Shown in pieces: positions 1 to 7,883 of a DNA stretch of 64,000 bases. This stretch comes from Streptomyces prunicolor NBRC 13075. Lineage in GTDB: Bacteria > Actinomycetota > Actinomycetes > Streptomycetales > Streptomycetaceae. The notes beneath the pieces are model-generated. The model saw only the letters and a list, made by a program, of their open reading frames with translations, was not told the DNA's origin and did no database searches. Within the stretch, counting starts at the first letter, position 1; every line of letters begins with the position of its first letter. Position numbers and translations under genes: made by a program. The stretch lies in assembly GCF_000367365.1 (NCBI RefSeq), contig NZ_BARF01000034.1, positions 62,001 through 126,000 on the forward strand. The letters are read 5' to 3'.

Positions 1-1014
1 GACCTGGTTGACGACCTCGGGGATCACCGGGTTGACCTTGCCCGGCATGATGCTCGAACCGGCCTGCACCGGCGGCAGGTTGATCTCCCCGAGCCCCGCA
101 CGCGGCCCCGAGGACAACAGCCGCAGGTCGTTGCAGCTCTTGGAGAGCTTGACCGCAACGCGCTTGAGCACACCCGACATCTGCACGAACGCCCCGCAGT
201 CCTGCGTGGCCTCGACCAGGTTGGCCGCCGTCACCAACGGCAGCCCGGTGATCTCCGAGAGATGCCGCCGAGCCGACTCCGCATACCCGGCAGGCGCGTT
301 GAGCCCGGTCCCGATGGCCGTGGCCCCCAGATTGATCTCATGGATCAACTGGACAGCCTCGTCAAGACGTTGACGATCCTCGTCAATCATGACCGCATAC
401 GCCGAGAACTCTTGACCGAGCGTCATCGGCACCGCGTCCTGCAACTGTGTACGGCCCATCTTGAGCACGTCACGAAACTCAACAGCCTTACGGGCGAAGG
501 CGTCCTGCAGTACAGACATTGACGCGATCAACCCATGTACGGCAAAGACGGTCGCTATCTTGACGGCGGTCGGATACACGTCATTGGTTGACTGACCGAG
601 GTTGACGTCCTCGTTCGGATGCAGGTACTGATACTCACCCTTGCCATGCCCCAGCAACTCCAACGCCCGGTTCGCGACAACCTCGTTGGCGTTCATGTTG
701 GTCGAGGTACCGGCCCCACCCTGGACGACGTCCACGACGAACTGGTCGTGCAGCTTCCCGTCCCGAATCTCCTGGCAGGCGGCGACAATCGCGGCCGTCT
801 TCTCCGCCGAGAGCAGCCCCAACTCCTCATTGGCGAGAGCGGCGGCTTCCTTCACGGCGGCAAGAGCATTGATCAAGTGCGGGTAGATGGAGATCGGCGT
901 CCCGGTGATAGGGAAGTTCTCCGTGGCCCGCAGGGTGTGAACACCCCAGTAGGCATCACCGGGTACATCCCGATCCCCGAGCAGATCATGTTCGCGACGG
1001 GTAATGGCAGACAT
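1..1014 (-). CDS. aspA: aspartate ammonia-lyase, C-terminus outside window
   Basis: Cytoplasmic aspartase, converting L-aspartate to fumarate and ammonia. The frame begins at an ATG (complement of 1012-1014) and runs 338 codons to the edge without a stop, so roughly the last quarter of a normal 470-residue enzyme is missing. Seen in the translation: N-terminal HDLLGDRDVPGDAYWG, the substrate-binding stretch LGQSTNDVYPTA, and the fumarase/aspartase signature GSSIMPGKVNPV close to the edge. It is the last visible gene of a run of permease, asparaginase and aspartase, so asparagine can be imported and carried to fumarate. The family also contains class II fumarase, but the asparaginase neighbour and the N-terminus favour aspartase. 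Confidence 0.93.
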   Translation of the reverse strand, partial: MSAITRREHDLLGDRDVPGDAYWGVHTLRATENFPITGTPISIYPHLINALAAVKEAAALANEELGLLSAEKTAAIVAACQEIRDGKLHDQFVVDVVQGGAGTSTNMNANEVVANRALELLGHGKGEYQYLHPNEDVNLGQSTNDVYPTAVKIATVFAVHGLIASMSVLQDAFARKAVEFRDVLKMGRTQLQDAVPMTLGQEFSAYAVMIDEDRQRLDEAVQLIHEINLGATAIGTGLNAPAGYAESARRHLSEITGLPLVTAANLVEATQDCGAFVQMSGVLKRVAVKLSKSCNDLRLLSSGPRAGLGEINLPPVQAGSSIMPGKVNPVIPEVVNQV

Positions 1015-1058
1015 GGGTCCCTCTTCCAACAGCGTTCAGGTGTTTTTTAGGGGCGCGG

Positions 1059-1101
1059 GGCTGTGTCGATATGCGGCTCCGCCGCGCGGGCGCGACCAGC
1101 C
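1059..1101. repeat. intergenic hairpin element between asparaginase and aspartase genes
   Basis: Arms GGCTGTGTCG (1059-1068) and CGACCAGCC (1093-1101) can pair around an inner stem GCGGC-TCC-GCCGC (1073-1085). From memory, closely similar sequences recur between genes in many Streptomyces genomes, so this is probably a dispersed intergenic repeat. A T-run at 1043-1048 lies on the wrong side to make it a terminator for the minus-strand genes. It may affect the stability of the asparaginase-aspartase transcript. Confidence 0.5.
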
Positions 1102-1132
1102 ACAACGGACCCGCAGCGACCCAACAACCGAT

Positions 1133-2155
1133 CTAGGCACACGCAGAAAACGGCAACACCGGGTCCAAAGCCCGCACAGGCCGAACACACCCCACCGGCT
1201 CGCCACCACCGAGCAACGGCTCCCCCGCAAACTCTGTGAGCAGCCCCTCCTCAACCCCGGCCCGAACAAGCGCAGCCGCAGCGACAGGCACTCGCGCCCG
1301 ATTGGCCCCGTCCGACACCTTCACAGCAACAGCCCGCCCATCAGGCAACGCAGCAACCTGAACCCCTTCGAACCCGTCCTTGGCCAACAGCCCAGGAACG
1401 GCCCGCATCAACGCAGCCACATCCCGCCCCGCCCCGGACGCCATCTCCGCATAGTCCCGCATCGCATCAGCAACCCGCGCCTCAGGCGTACCCGGCGCCG
1501 CACTCACGATCCGTGATACACCCCGCGCAAGCCCATGCAGGGAGATGGAGAACAAAGGGGCCCCGCACCCATCCACACTCACCCGAGCGATCCGCTGCCC
1601 GGTGAGATCCTCGACGATCTCCGCGATGGCCTGCTGAAGCGGATGCTCAGGAGAGAGATAGTCGTCCAGGGACCACCCGTTGAGCTTCGACACGTAGAGC
1701 ATCGCCGCATGCTTCCCGGAACAGTTCTGCGCAAGCCGGGACGGCGCCCGCCCCTCCCGCACCCAGGCATCCCGCACGACGGGATCGAACGGCAGGTCAG
1801 GAACGTTGCGCAGCGACTCCTCCGTGAGCCCGGCGAGTTCGAGGATCCGCCGAGCCCCGGCGAGGTGACGCTCCTCGCCGGAGTGACTCGCGGCGGCGAG
1901 CGAGAGCAGCTCACCGTCGAGCGGCAACCCGGCCCGCACCATGGCGACGGCCTGCACCGGCTTGATCGCCGAGCGCGGATAGAACGCCGCCTCGATGTCG
2001 CCGATCTGGAGCTGGACCTGGCCGTCGGCATCGAGGACGACGACGGAACCGTAGTGGATGCCCTCGATCATTCCGCCGCGTATGAGGTGGGCGACGGGTG
2101 CGTGGAGGGGTTCACGGATGAGGGGTGGGTCCGCGAGGGAACTGCTGTACATCAT
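1133..2155 (-). CDS. L-asparaginase, type II-like (asparaginase_II family)
   Basis: Hydrolyses L-asparagine to aspartate and ammonia. The 340-residue length and the motifs AFYPRSAIKPVQAVAM (about residues 57-72) and LAQNCSGKHAAML (about 142-154) match the thermolabile, Rhizobium etli-type asparaginase family, which is unrelated to E. coli AnsA/AnsB. No signal peptide is seen, so it should be cytoplasmic. Two ATG codons lie in tandem at the start; either could be used. It begins 29 bases after the permease stop and is followed 118 bases later by aspartase, which fits a single catabolic operon. Confidence 0.9.
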   Translation of the reverse strand: MMYSSSLADPPLIREPLHAPVAHLIRGGMIEGIHYGSVVVLDADGQVQLQIGDIEAAFYPRSAIKPVQAVAMVRAGLPLDGELLSLAAASHSGEERHLAGARRILELAGLTEESLRNVPDLPFDPVVRDAWVREGRAPSRLAQNCSGKHAAMLYVSKLNGWSLDDYLSPEHPLQQAIAEIVEDLTGQRIARVSVDGCGAPLFSISLHGLARGVSRIVSAAPGTPEARVADAMRDYAEMASGAGRDVAALMRAVPGLLAKDGFEGVQVAALPDGRAVAVKVSDGANRARVPVAAAALVRAGVEEGLLTEFAGEPLLGGGEPVGCVRPVRALDPVLPFSACA

Positions 2156-2184
2156 TGCCTGTCGGGGTCAGGACGACGTGGGTC

Positions 2185-3627
2185 TCACGCGTCGGGTGCG
2201 GTGGAGGACGTGCTGGCCACGCGGCGGCGGACGGCGAACCATCCGGCGACGAGCGCGGCGGCGATCAGCGGCAGACAGAGCACAGTGGTGCGTCCGGCGC
2301 CGCCGTCGGCGTACATGAGGACCAGGACGGAGGCGAGGAAGGCCAGCGTCACGAGTTCGGTCCAGGGAGAGCCCGGCAACCGGTAGCTGGGGCGGGTCAG
2401 TTCGCCCTTTTCGGTCTTCTTCCAGAAGAGGAAGTGGCAGAGCATGATCATGCCCCAGGTGGAGAGGATGCCGATCGCCGCGAAGTTGAGGACGATCTCG
2501 AACGCGTCCGCCGGGACCACGAAGTTGAGGCCGACGCCGAGGACGCAGATGCCGCTGGTGAGCAGGATGCCGCCGTAGGGGACCTGGCTGCGGCTCATGA
2601 CCGAGGTGAACTTGGGGGCGGAGCCGGACATGGCCATGGAACGGAGGATGCGGCCGGTGGAGTACAGGCCGGAGTTGAGCGAGGACATGGCCGCGGTGAG
2701 GACGACGAGGTTCATGACACCGCCGGCCGCCGGGATACCGATGTTCGACAGCACGGTCACGAAGGGACTCTGGCCCGCGCTGTACTTGTTCCACGGCAGC
2801 AGCATCGACAGCAGGACGACCGAGCCGACGTAGAAGAGGCCGACGCGCCACATGATCGAGTTGATCGCCTTCGGCATGATCTTCTCGGGGTTCTCGGTCT
2901 CTCCGGCGGCGACGCCGACCAGTTCGACGGAGGCGTAGGCGAAGACGACGCCCTGGATGATCAGGAGCATGGGCAGCAGGCCGTTGGGGAAGATGCCGCC
3001 GTTGTCGGTGATCAGGGACGGGCCGGGGGTGGTGCCGTCGACCTGGTGCTGGGTGACCAGCAGGAAGATGCCGATGAGCATGAAGACGACGAGCGCGCTG
3101 ACCTTGATGATCGCGAACCAGAACTCCAGCTCGCCGAACATCCTCACCGAGATCAGGTTGACCGTGAGGACCACGGCGAGCGCGATCAGGGCGATCACCC
3201 ACTGGGGGATGTCGGAGAACATGCTCCAGTAGTGGGTGTAGACGGCCACGGCGGTGATGTCGGCGATGCCGGTGGTGGCCCAGTTCAGGAAGTACATCCA
3301 GCCCGCTATGTATGCGCCTTTCTCGCCCAGGAATTCGCGGGCGTACGACACGAAGGCGCCGGACGAGGGCCGGTACAGGACGAGTTCGCCCAGGGCGCGT
3401 ACGACGAGGAAGGCGAAGAGGCCGCAGACCGCGTACGCGATGAACAGGGAGGGGCCGGCGTCGGCGAGGCGGCCGCCGGCGCCGAGGAAGAGGCCGGTGC
3501 CTATCGCGCCGCCGATGGCGATCATGTTGACGTGCCGGGACTTCAGGGACTTGCTGTAGCCCGCGTCGCCGGCGTCTACATGGCCGGATCGTTTCTGCAC
3601 GCTGTCGTGCAGGGACTGCTCGCTCAC
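2185..3627 (-). CDS. amino acid permease (APC family), probable asparagine/aspartate uptake
   Basis: Integral membrane amino acid:proton symporter of 480 residues with about 12 hydrophobic segments. The APC signature lies near the N-terminus: HVNMIAIGGAIGTGLFLGAG, then GPSLFIAYAVCGLFAFLVVRALGEL. A GTG start (complement of 3625-3627) was chosen because it overlaps the stop of the upstream regulator gene, indicating translational coupling; the open frame extends further upstream but only as an out-of-phase shadow of the regulator. The asparaginase and aspartase genes directly downstream suggest asparagine or aspartate as substrate, although GABA/AnsP-type permeases cannot be told apart by sequence alone. 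Confidence 0.9.
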   Translation of the reverse strand: MSEQSLHDSVQKRSGHVDAGDAGYSKSLKSRHVNMIAIGGAIGTGLFLGAGGRLADAGPSLFIAYAVCGLFAFLVVRALGELVLYRPSSGAFVSYAREFLGEKGAYIAGWMYFLNWATTGIADITAVAVYTHYWSMFSDIPQWVIALIALAVVLTVNLISVRMFGELEFWFAIIKVSALVVFMLIGIFLLVTQHQVDGTTPGPSLITDNGGIFPNGLLPMLLIIQGVVFAYASVELVGVAAGETENPEKIMPKAINSIMWRVGLFYVGSVVLLSMLLPWNKYSAGQSPFVTVLSNIGIPAAGGVMNLVVLTAAMSSLNSGLYSTGRILRSMAMSGSAPKFTSVMSRSQVPYGGILLTSGICVLGVGLNFVVPADAFEIVLNFAAIGILSTWGMIMLCHFLFWKKTEKGELTRPSYRLPGSPWTELVTLAFLASVLVLMYADGGAGRTTVLCLPLIAAALVAGWFAVRRRVASTSSTAPDA

Positions 3628-4355
3628 GCCTCGGGTCCGCCTTCCTTGGGGGTGTTCGTGCGCGCGGGGCGCACGATGTCGGTGAGGGTCGTCTCGACCC
3701 GGTCGAGGTGGTGGGACATGGCCTCGACGGCGTCCGGCTCGCTGCCGTCGATCAGCGCCTCGACGATCGCCCGGTGCTCGCGGTTGGACTGCTCGCGCCG
3801 GCCGCCGAGTTCGTTGAGGAACGCGGACTGCCGGGCCAGCGCGTCGCGGATCTCCTCGATGACCCGGCGGAACACCGGGTTCTGAGCGGCCTCCGCCACC
3901 GTGAGGTGGAAGAGGGTGTCCATCGCGACCCACGCGGTGGTGTCGGTCTCCCGTTCCATGCGGTCCAGGAGGTGGGCCAGGTGGTCCAGGTTCTCCGGGG
4001 TGCGGCGCAGCGCCGCGTACCCGGCCACCGGGATCTCGACATGGCGGCGCACTTCCAGCAGGTCGCTGGCCGCGTAGTCGCCGAAGGTGGGGTCCTCCAC
4101 GGCGTTGGCCACCACGAAGGTGCCCTTGCCGGTCTTGGAGACGGTCAGTCCCATGGTCTGGAGGGCACGAAGGGCCTCGCGGAGCACGGGCCTGCTGATC
4201 TCCAGGGTGCGGCAGAGCTCCGCCTCGGAGGGGAGCTTGTCGCCGATGGCGTAGTCGCCGCGCTCGATGGCGCCGCGGAGGTGGACAAGCACCGCTTCCA
4301 TGGCGCTGACGCGCCGCGGCCCGACTCCACCTGTCTGGCTGTCTGACAGGTTCAC
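3624..4355 (-). CDS. FadR-family GntR transcriptional regulator of the asparagine operon
   Basis: DNA-binding regulator of 243 residues. The N-terminal winged helix (about residues 15-85) shows the GntR pattern YAIGDKLPSEAELCRTLEIS followed by RPVLREALRALQTMGL. The C-terminal all-helical FCD ligand-binding domain has Asp and His residues expected to bind metal (MDTLFHLTVAEAA, NREHRAIVEAL, SHHLDRV). It starts with GTG and is the first gene of the operon, overlapping the permease start by four bases. Two short inverted repeats near its start suggest autoregulation. The ligand is unknown; an amino acid or dicarboxylate from the pathway is a reasonable guess. Confidence 0.9.
   Translation of the reverse strand: MNLSDSQTGGVGPRRVSAMEAVLVHLRGAIERGDYAIGDKLPSEAELCRTLEISRPVLREALRALQTMGLTVSKTGKGTFVVANAVEDPTFGDYAASDLLEVRRHVEIPVAGYAALRRTPENLDHLAHLLDRMERETDTTAWVAMDTLFHLTVAEAAQNPVFRRVIEEIRDALARQSAFLNELGGRREQSNREHRAIVEALIDGSEPDAVEAMSHHLDRVETTLTDIVRPARTNTPKEGGPEA
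4339..4349. promoter_or_regulatory. candidate operator at the FadR-type regulator start
   Basis: Perfect inverted repeat CTGTC-T-GACAG a few codons inside the regulator gene, in the place expected for autoregulatory binding. A related repeat with the half sites in the opposite order lies about 40 bases upstream. This is inference from symmetry and position. Confidence 0.4.
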
Positions 4356-4378
4356 GGACGTGATCCTGCGGGTGGCGG

Positions 4379-4390
4379 GACAGTGCTGTC
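4379..4390. promoter_or_regulatory. second candidate operator upstream of the FadR-type regulator
   Basis: Inverted repeat GACAG-TG-CTGTC, 24 bases upstream of the GTG start. Its centre is about 40 bases (near four helical turns) from the repeat at 4339-4349. The same eleven bases GACAGTGCTGT recur at 5346-5356, before uppP. Confidence 0.4.
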
Positions 4391-4413
4391 AAGCGATCGG
4401 AAAAGAAAGACTC

Positions 4414-4452
4414 AGCGGGCGCGAAGCCTGAAAATCCGGCTTCACGCCCGCT
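4414..4452 (-). terminator. intrinsic terminator of uppP
   Basis: A 15-base stem with one mismatch (4414-4428 pairing with 4438-4452) and a nine-base loop is followed in the minus direction by a T-rich tract (complement of the A-rich 4401-4410). It lies 32 bases after the uppP stop. This is a classical rho-independent terminator and it separates uppP from the asparagine operon. Confidence 0.85.
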
Positions 4453-4483
4453 GTGATGATCGTCCGCACGGTGCCAGTGACCG

Positions 4484-5320
4484 TCAGCTGTTGAGCACAC
4501 CCGTGCCGAGCAGCCCGAACAGCAGCAGGCCGATGATGATCCGGTAGATCACGAACGCGTTGAAGGAGTGCTTCGCGACGAACTTCAGCAGCCAGGCGAT
4601 GGAGGCGTAGGCGACCACGAAGGACACGATCGTGCCGACGGCCAGCGGAGCGGCGCCCACGCCCGCACCCAGCGCGTCCTTCAGCTCGTAGATGCCGGCG
4701 CCGGTCAGCGCGGGGATGCCGAGGAAGAAGGAGAGCCGGGTCGCGGCGACGCGGTCCAGGTCGAGGATCAGACCGGTGGACATGGTGGCGCCGGAGCGCG
4801 AGAAACCGGGGAAGAGCAGCGCGAGGATCTGCGAACTGCCCACCAGCATCGCGTCCTTGAAGGTGGTGTCGTCCTCACCGCGCTTGTGCCGACCCATCTG
4901 GTCGGCCACCCACATGACACCACTGCCGACGATCAGCGAGGCGGCCACCACCCACAGCGAGCCGAGCGGCCCGTCGATGAGCGGCTTCGCGGCCAGGCCC
5001 ACGATCACGATCGGGATCGTCGCGTAGATCACCCACCAGGCGAACTTGTAGTCGTGGTGATAGCGCTCCTCACGATTGCGCAGGCCACGGCCCCACGCGG
5101 TCACGATCCGCACGATGTCCTTGAAGAAGTACACGAGGACGGCGGCGATGGCGCCGACCTGGATGACTGCCGAGAACCCGACGACGGAGTCGTCGTCGAC
5201 GGGGATGTTCATCAGCCCCTCGACGATCTTCAGATGGCCGGTCGAGGAGACCGGAAGGAACTCGGTCACCCCCTCGACGACTCCGAGGACGGCGGCCTGA
5301 CCGACGCTGATGACGCTCAT
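4484..5320 (-). CDS. uppP: undecaprenyl-diphosphatase (UppP/BacA)
   Basis: Membrane phosphatase that recycles undecaprenyl diphosphate to the monophosphate lipid carrier used in peptidoglycan synthesis; overproduction gives bacitracin resistance. The 278-residue product has the usual length and about eight membrane segments. The two active-site regions are present: EFLPVSSTGHL (about residues 17-27) and LLFPGFSRSGATMS. The ATG at 5318-5320 was chosen because it gives the family N-terminus (MSVISVGQAAVLGVVEGVTE); the frame is open upstream but that extension is not family sequence. The gene stands alone and has its own terminator. Confidence 0.95.
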   Translation of the reverse strand: MSVISVGQAAVLGVVEGVTEFLPVSSTGHLKIVEGLMNIPVDDDSVVGFSAVIQVGAIAAVLVYFFKDIVRIVTAWGRGLRNREERYHHDYKFAWWVIYATIPIVIVGLAAKPLIDGPLGSLWVVAASLIVGSGVMWVADQMGRHKRGEDDTTFKDAMLVGSSQILALLFPGFSRSGATMSTGLILDLDRVAATRLSFFLGIPALTGAGIYELKDALGAGVGAAPLAVGTIVSFVVAYASIAWLLKFVAKHSFNAFVIYRIIIGLLLFGLLGTGVLNS

Positions 5321-5408
5321 GAGATCCAGTTCTTGGGAGTTGGTCGACAGTGCTGTAGACAATAGCGCCGGGAACGGTCCTGCCCAGACACGGGAGCTGC
5401 CCGAACCC

Positions 5409-5783
5409 TTACGTCCACAGGGCCTGCGCGATCGACACCCCGACAAATGCCGCACCGAGGCCTGCCGTCACGCTGCCGACGACGTTGGCGGCAGCGTAGA
5501 GCCCCGCCCCTGTCTCGGTCAGCCGCAGTGTCTCGTACGAGAAGGTCGAGTACGTCGTCAGGGCCCCGCAAAGCCCTGTCCCGATGACGAGTTGGAGATG
5601 CGAGCCCGCCGCACCGGCGGACACCGCACCGGTCAGCACGCCGAGGATCAGACAGCCGGAGACGTTCACGGCGAAGGTGCCCCAGGGGAACACGGAGTCG
5701 TGCCGGGTCTGCACCGCGCGGTCGGTGAGATAGCGGAGCGGAGCACCGACCATGGCTCCCGCGACGACCAGCACCCAGTTCAC
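5409..5783 (-). CDS. crcB: CrcB/Fluc fluoride channel subunit (second copy)
   Basis: Small four-helix membrane protein (124 residues) that exports fluoride as an antiparallel dimer. Family marks include FAVNVSGCLILGVL, with the conserved Asn and Gly, and the phenylalanine-box segment LTTYSTFSYE. A GTG start overlaps the stop of the DUF190 gene by four bases. With the other crcB copy at 6157 it probably forms a two-gene (heterodimeric) exporter, as known in many Gram-positive bacteria. Confidence 0.92.
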   Translation of the reverse strand: MNWVLVVAGAMVGAPLRYLTDRAVQTRHDSVFPWGTFAVNVSGCLILGVLTGAVSAGAAGSHLQLVIGTGLCGALTTYSTFSYETLRLTETGAGLYAAANVVGSVTAGLGAAFVGVSIAQALWT

Positions 5784-6160
5784 AACGACCTCTTACCTTT
5801 CCGGCCCGAATCACCGGAGTCGTCCGCGCGGCCCACGTACCGGATGACCTCGCACTCGTCGAGGATCACCAGCCCCTCGCCGACGAGTTCGTCGAGCTCC
5901 GGCAGGAACGCCCGTACGCGCTCCTCGGTGTCCACGATCACGATCGCCACCGGCAGGTCCTCGCTCAGCGACAGCAGCCTTGTGGTGTGGATCAGGGAGG
6001 AGGCGCCGAAGCCCTCGATGCCCCGGAAGACGCTGGCGCCGGCAAGACCGGCCGCGTGCGCGCGGTGCACGATCTCCGTGTAGAGGGGCTTGTGGTGCCA
6101 GGTGTCGTTCTCGCCGATGAAGACGGTCACGCGCAGGGCGCCGCCGGTCAGCCTGGTCAT
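5780..6160 (-). CDS. DUF190 domain protein between two crcB genes
   Basis: Cytoplasmic 126-residue protein of the DUF190 family, a ferredoxin-like, PII-like fold. Seen: an N-terminal strand RVTVFIGENDTWHHKPLY, then AGLAGASVFRGIEGFG and the strand LPVAIVIVDTEERVRAFLP, all characteristic of DUF190. The ATG at 6158-6160 overlaps the stop of the upstream crcB, and its own stop overlaps the next crcB start, so the three genes form a tightly coupled unit. In other actinobacteria DUF190 is often beside CrcB, which suggests a role in regulating fluoride export; its biochemical function is not known to me. Confidence 0.88.
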   Translation of the reverse strand: MTRLTGGALRVTVFIGENDTWHHKPLYTEIVHRAHAAGLAGASVFRGIEGFGASSLIHTTRLLSLSEDLPVAIVIVDTEERVRAFLPELDELVGEGLVILDECEVIRYVGRADDSGDSGRKGKRSL

Positions 6161-6618
6161 CGTTGCCTCCGCTTCAGGACACGACGGACCGTCGTCGCCC
6201 CGAGCCACACGGCCGCGAGCGCCGCGATCAGGGTCGCGGCGAGATAGGCCAGCGCGGTGCGGGGATGGCCCGCGTCCACCAGTTTCTGGATGTCGACGGC
6301 GTACGTCGAGAAGGTGGTGAAGCCGCCGAGCACACCGGTGCCGAAGAACGGCCGCACCAGCCTGTGGGCGGCCCACACATCGGTGACGACCACCATGAAC
6401 ACGCCTATCACGGCGCACCCGACGACGTTGATCCCGAAGGTCGTCCACGGGAAACCGCCGCCCTGCGCGGGCCACCGGAGCGAGGCCGCGTACCGGGCCA
6501 CGGCCCCGATCGCGCCGCCGAGCGCGACCACCGCGACGACGGGGCCCTGACCACGCCAGACGGACGGGCGCGGCGCCTGGGACCGGGCGCGGAGACTCTC
6601 GGCTTCGGGGGCTGACAT
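6157..6618 (-). CDS. crcB: CrcB/Fluc fluoride channel subunit (first copy)
   Basis: Fluoride exporter subunit of 153 residues with about 25 extra residues before the first helix. Motifs: LGGAIGAVARYAAS at the first helix, FGINVVGCAVIGVF, and GGFTTFSTYAVD with the phenylalanine-box pattern. The ATG at 6616-6618 is used; an in-frame start 39 bases upstream would add residues with no family match. It is the first gene of the crcB-DUF190-crcB unit. The two CrcB copies differ clearly, as expected for subunits of a heterodimer. Confidence 0.92.
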   Translation of the reverse strand: MSAPEAESLRARSQAPRPSVWRGQGPVVAVVALGGAIGAVARYAASLRWPAQGGGFPWTTFGINVVGCAVIGVFMVVVTDVWAAHRLVRPFFGTGVLGGFTTFSTYAVDIQKLVDAGHPRTALAYLAATLIAALAAVWLGATTVRRVLKRRQR

Positions 6619-6782
6619 GGCCGTACGTCTCCTACTCGTCGGGGGCCCTGAGGGCACACGCCACTACAAGTAGGGACCGTTGGCGGCACCTCTGCCGCGG
6701 TTCGGGTACGGCGGGCCCCACCGCCGCGCCGCGAGAGGTGATCGCGGCCGGGCATCAGGGTAACGCCGGGGGCCTGCCGGGG

Positions 6783-7745
6783 TCACTTCGGGACGGGCGG
6801 CTCGCACAGCGCGATCCCGCGCTCCCACACGCTGCCCAGCACCAGGTGCCCGGCGGCCTCGCACACGCTGGTGGCCATCCGGTACGACGAGCCGCGCGCG
6901 GCGAGGTGATGGACGACGGCTCCGTCGTCGTCGAATGCCATGGCTCCGATCGTGCCGGTGGGCCGGAAGGGCATGTGCACGGCGACACGGGCCGCGGCCT
7001 GCCGTACGGCGGGTGAGGCCTGGTGGAGGAGTTCGAGCGGCGCGACGCGCGGGCCGGCCAGCGCCACCCAGATCGGCCCGTCCGGGCCGCCGCGCCAGAG
7101 GTTGTCGGGCATTCCTGGGAGGTCGTCGACGAAGCACTCGCCGCGGCCCGCCTTCGGTCCGGTGAGCCAGTAACGGGTCAGACGGCGGGCGCCGGTTTCC
7201 GCAACGACCAGGAACGACTCGTCGGCGCTCGAGGCGAGCCCGTTGGCGAACTGAAGTCCGTCCAGGAGGACTTCGGGACTGTCGGCGCCGGGTGCGAGGC
7301 GCAACAGCCGTCCCGTGCCGGTGTGTTCGACGATGTCGCCGATCCACTGATCGATCGAGTAGCGGAGGCTGAAGACAGTGAAGTACACGCTGCCGTCCGA
7401 CAGCGCGACCACGTTGCTGCCGCCCCGCAGCGGCTCCCCCGCCACCGAGTCGGCGAGGACGCGTACGGTTCCGTCCGCCAAATCGACGCGCAGCAGCCCG
7501 CGTTCCGCGTCGCACACCAACAGGCCGTCGTCCGGGAGGAGTTCGAGGCCGAGCGGCCTGCCGCCGGTGTCGGCGAGGGTCTCCACCCGGACCGCCTCGG
7601 GGTCGGTCAGTCCGTCGAGGCGGAGGATGCGGCCGTCCTCGACGCCGGTCAGCACCCGGCCGCGGGCGTCGGCCACCACGTCCTCCGGGCCACGGCCGCC
7701 GATCGCGACGTAACGGCGGGCGAGCAGGGCCTGGGGTCGGTCCAC
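6783..7745 (-). CDS. SMP-30/gluconolactonase/strictosidine-synthase-like beta-propeller protein
   Basis: Six-bladed beta-propeller protein of 320 residues. The recurring strand patterns (GPEDVVADARGRVLTG, RPLGLELLPDDGLLVCD, ANGLASSADESFLVVAETG, MPDNLWRGGPDGPIWVAL) are those of the SMP-30/strictosidine synthase superfamily, whose members hydrolyse lactones or organophosphates with a central calcium ion. The GTG at 7743-7745 was chosen because GGAGG lies five bases before it; a GTG four codons upstream has no ribosome-binding site, and the long upstream extension of the frame overlaps the divergent gene. No signal peptide is seen. The substrate cannot be predicted. Confidence 0.82.
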   Translation of the reverse strand: MDRPQALLARRYVAIGGRGPEDVVADARGRVLTGVEDGRILRLDGLTDPEAVRVETLADTGGRPLGLELLPDDGLLVCDAERGLLRVDLADGTVRVLADSVAGEPLRGGSNVVALSDGSVYFTVFSLRYSIDQWIGDIVEHTGTGRLLRLAPGADSPEVLLDGLQFANGLASSADESFLVVAETGARRLTRYWLTGPKAGRGECFVDDLPGMPDNLWRGGPDGPIWVALAGPRVAPLELLHQASPAVRQAAARVAVHMPFRPTGTIGAMAFDDDGAVVHHLAARGSSYRMATSVCEAAGHLVLGSVWERGIALCEPPVPK

Positions 7746-7883
7746 GAAAGCCTCCACGGTTCGGTCCGGCGCGCGTACGCTTGCTGTTCTTCCCGGTCGT
7801 CGCGGCGCTCGGTCACGTTTGCCGAGCGTATTGCCGGTGACCCGGATCCCGCTGCCGGTCGGCGAGAAGGGGGCCCTCATGCC

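Noticed and set aside
1041..1050. T-run next to the intergenic hairpin as a terminator
   Set aside because: The T-run precedes the hairpin on the plus strand and becomes an A-run after it on the minus strand, so it does not form a rho-independent terminator for the minus-strand genes.
2125..3885. Long plus-strand open frame opposite the asparagine permease and FadR genes
   Set aside because: It is antisense to two clear genes in phase with their G/C-rich third positions; its translation is Asp/Glu/Gly/His-rich without any recognisable domain.
6619..6782. Possible fluoride riboswitch before the first crcB
   Set aside because: I could not fit the conserved crcB-motif pseudoknot; only scattered GATG-like pieces are present.
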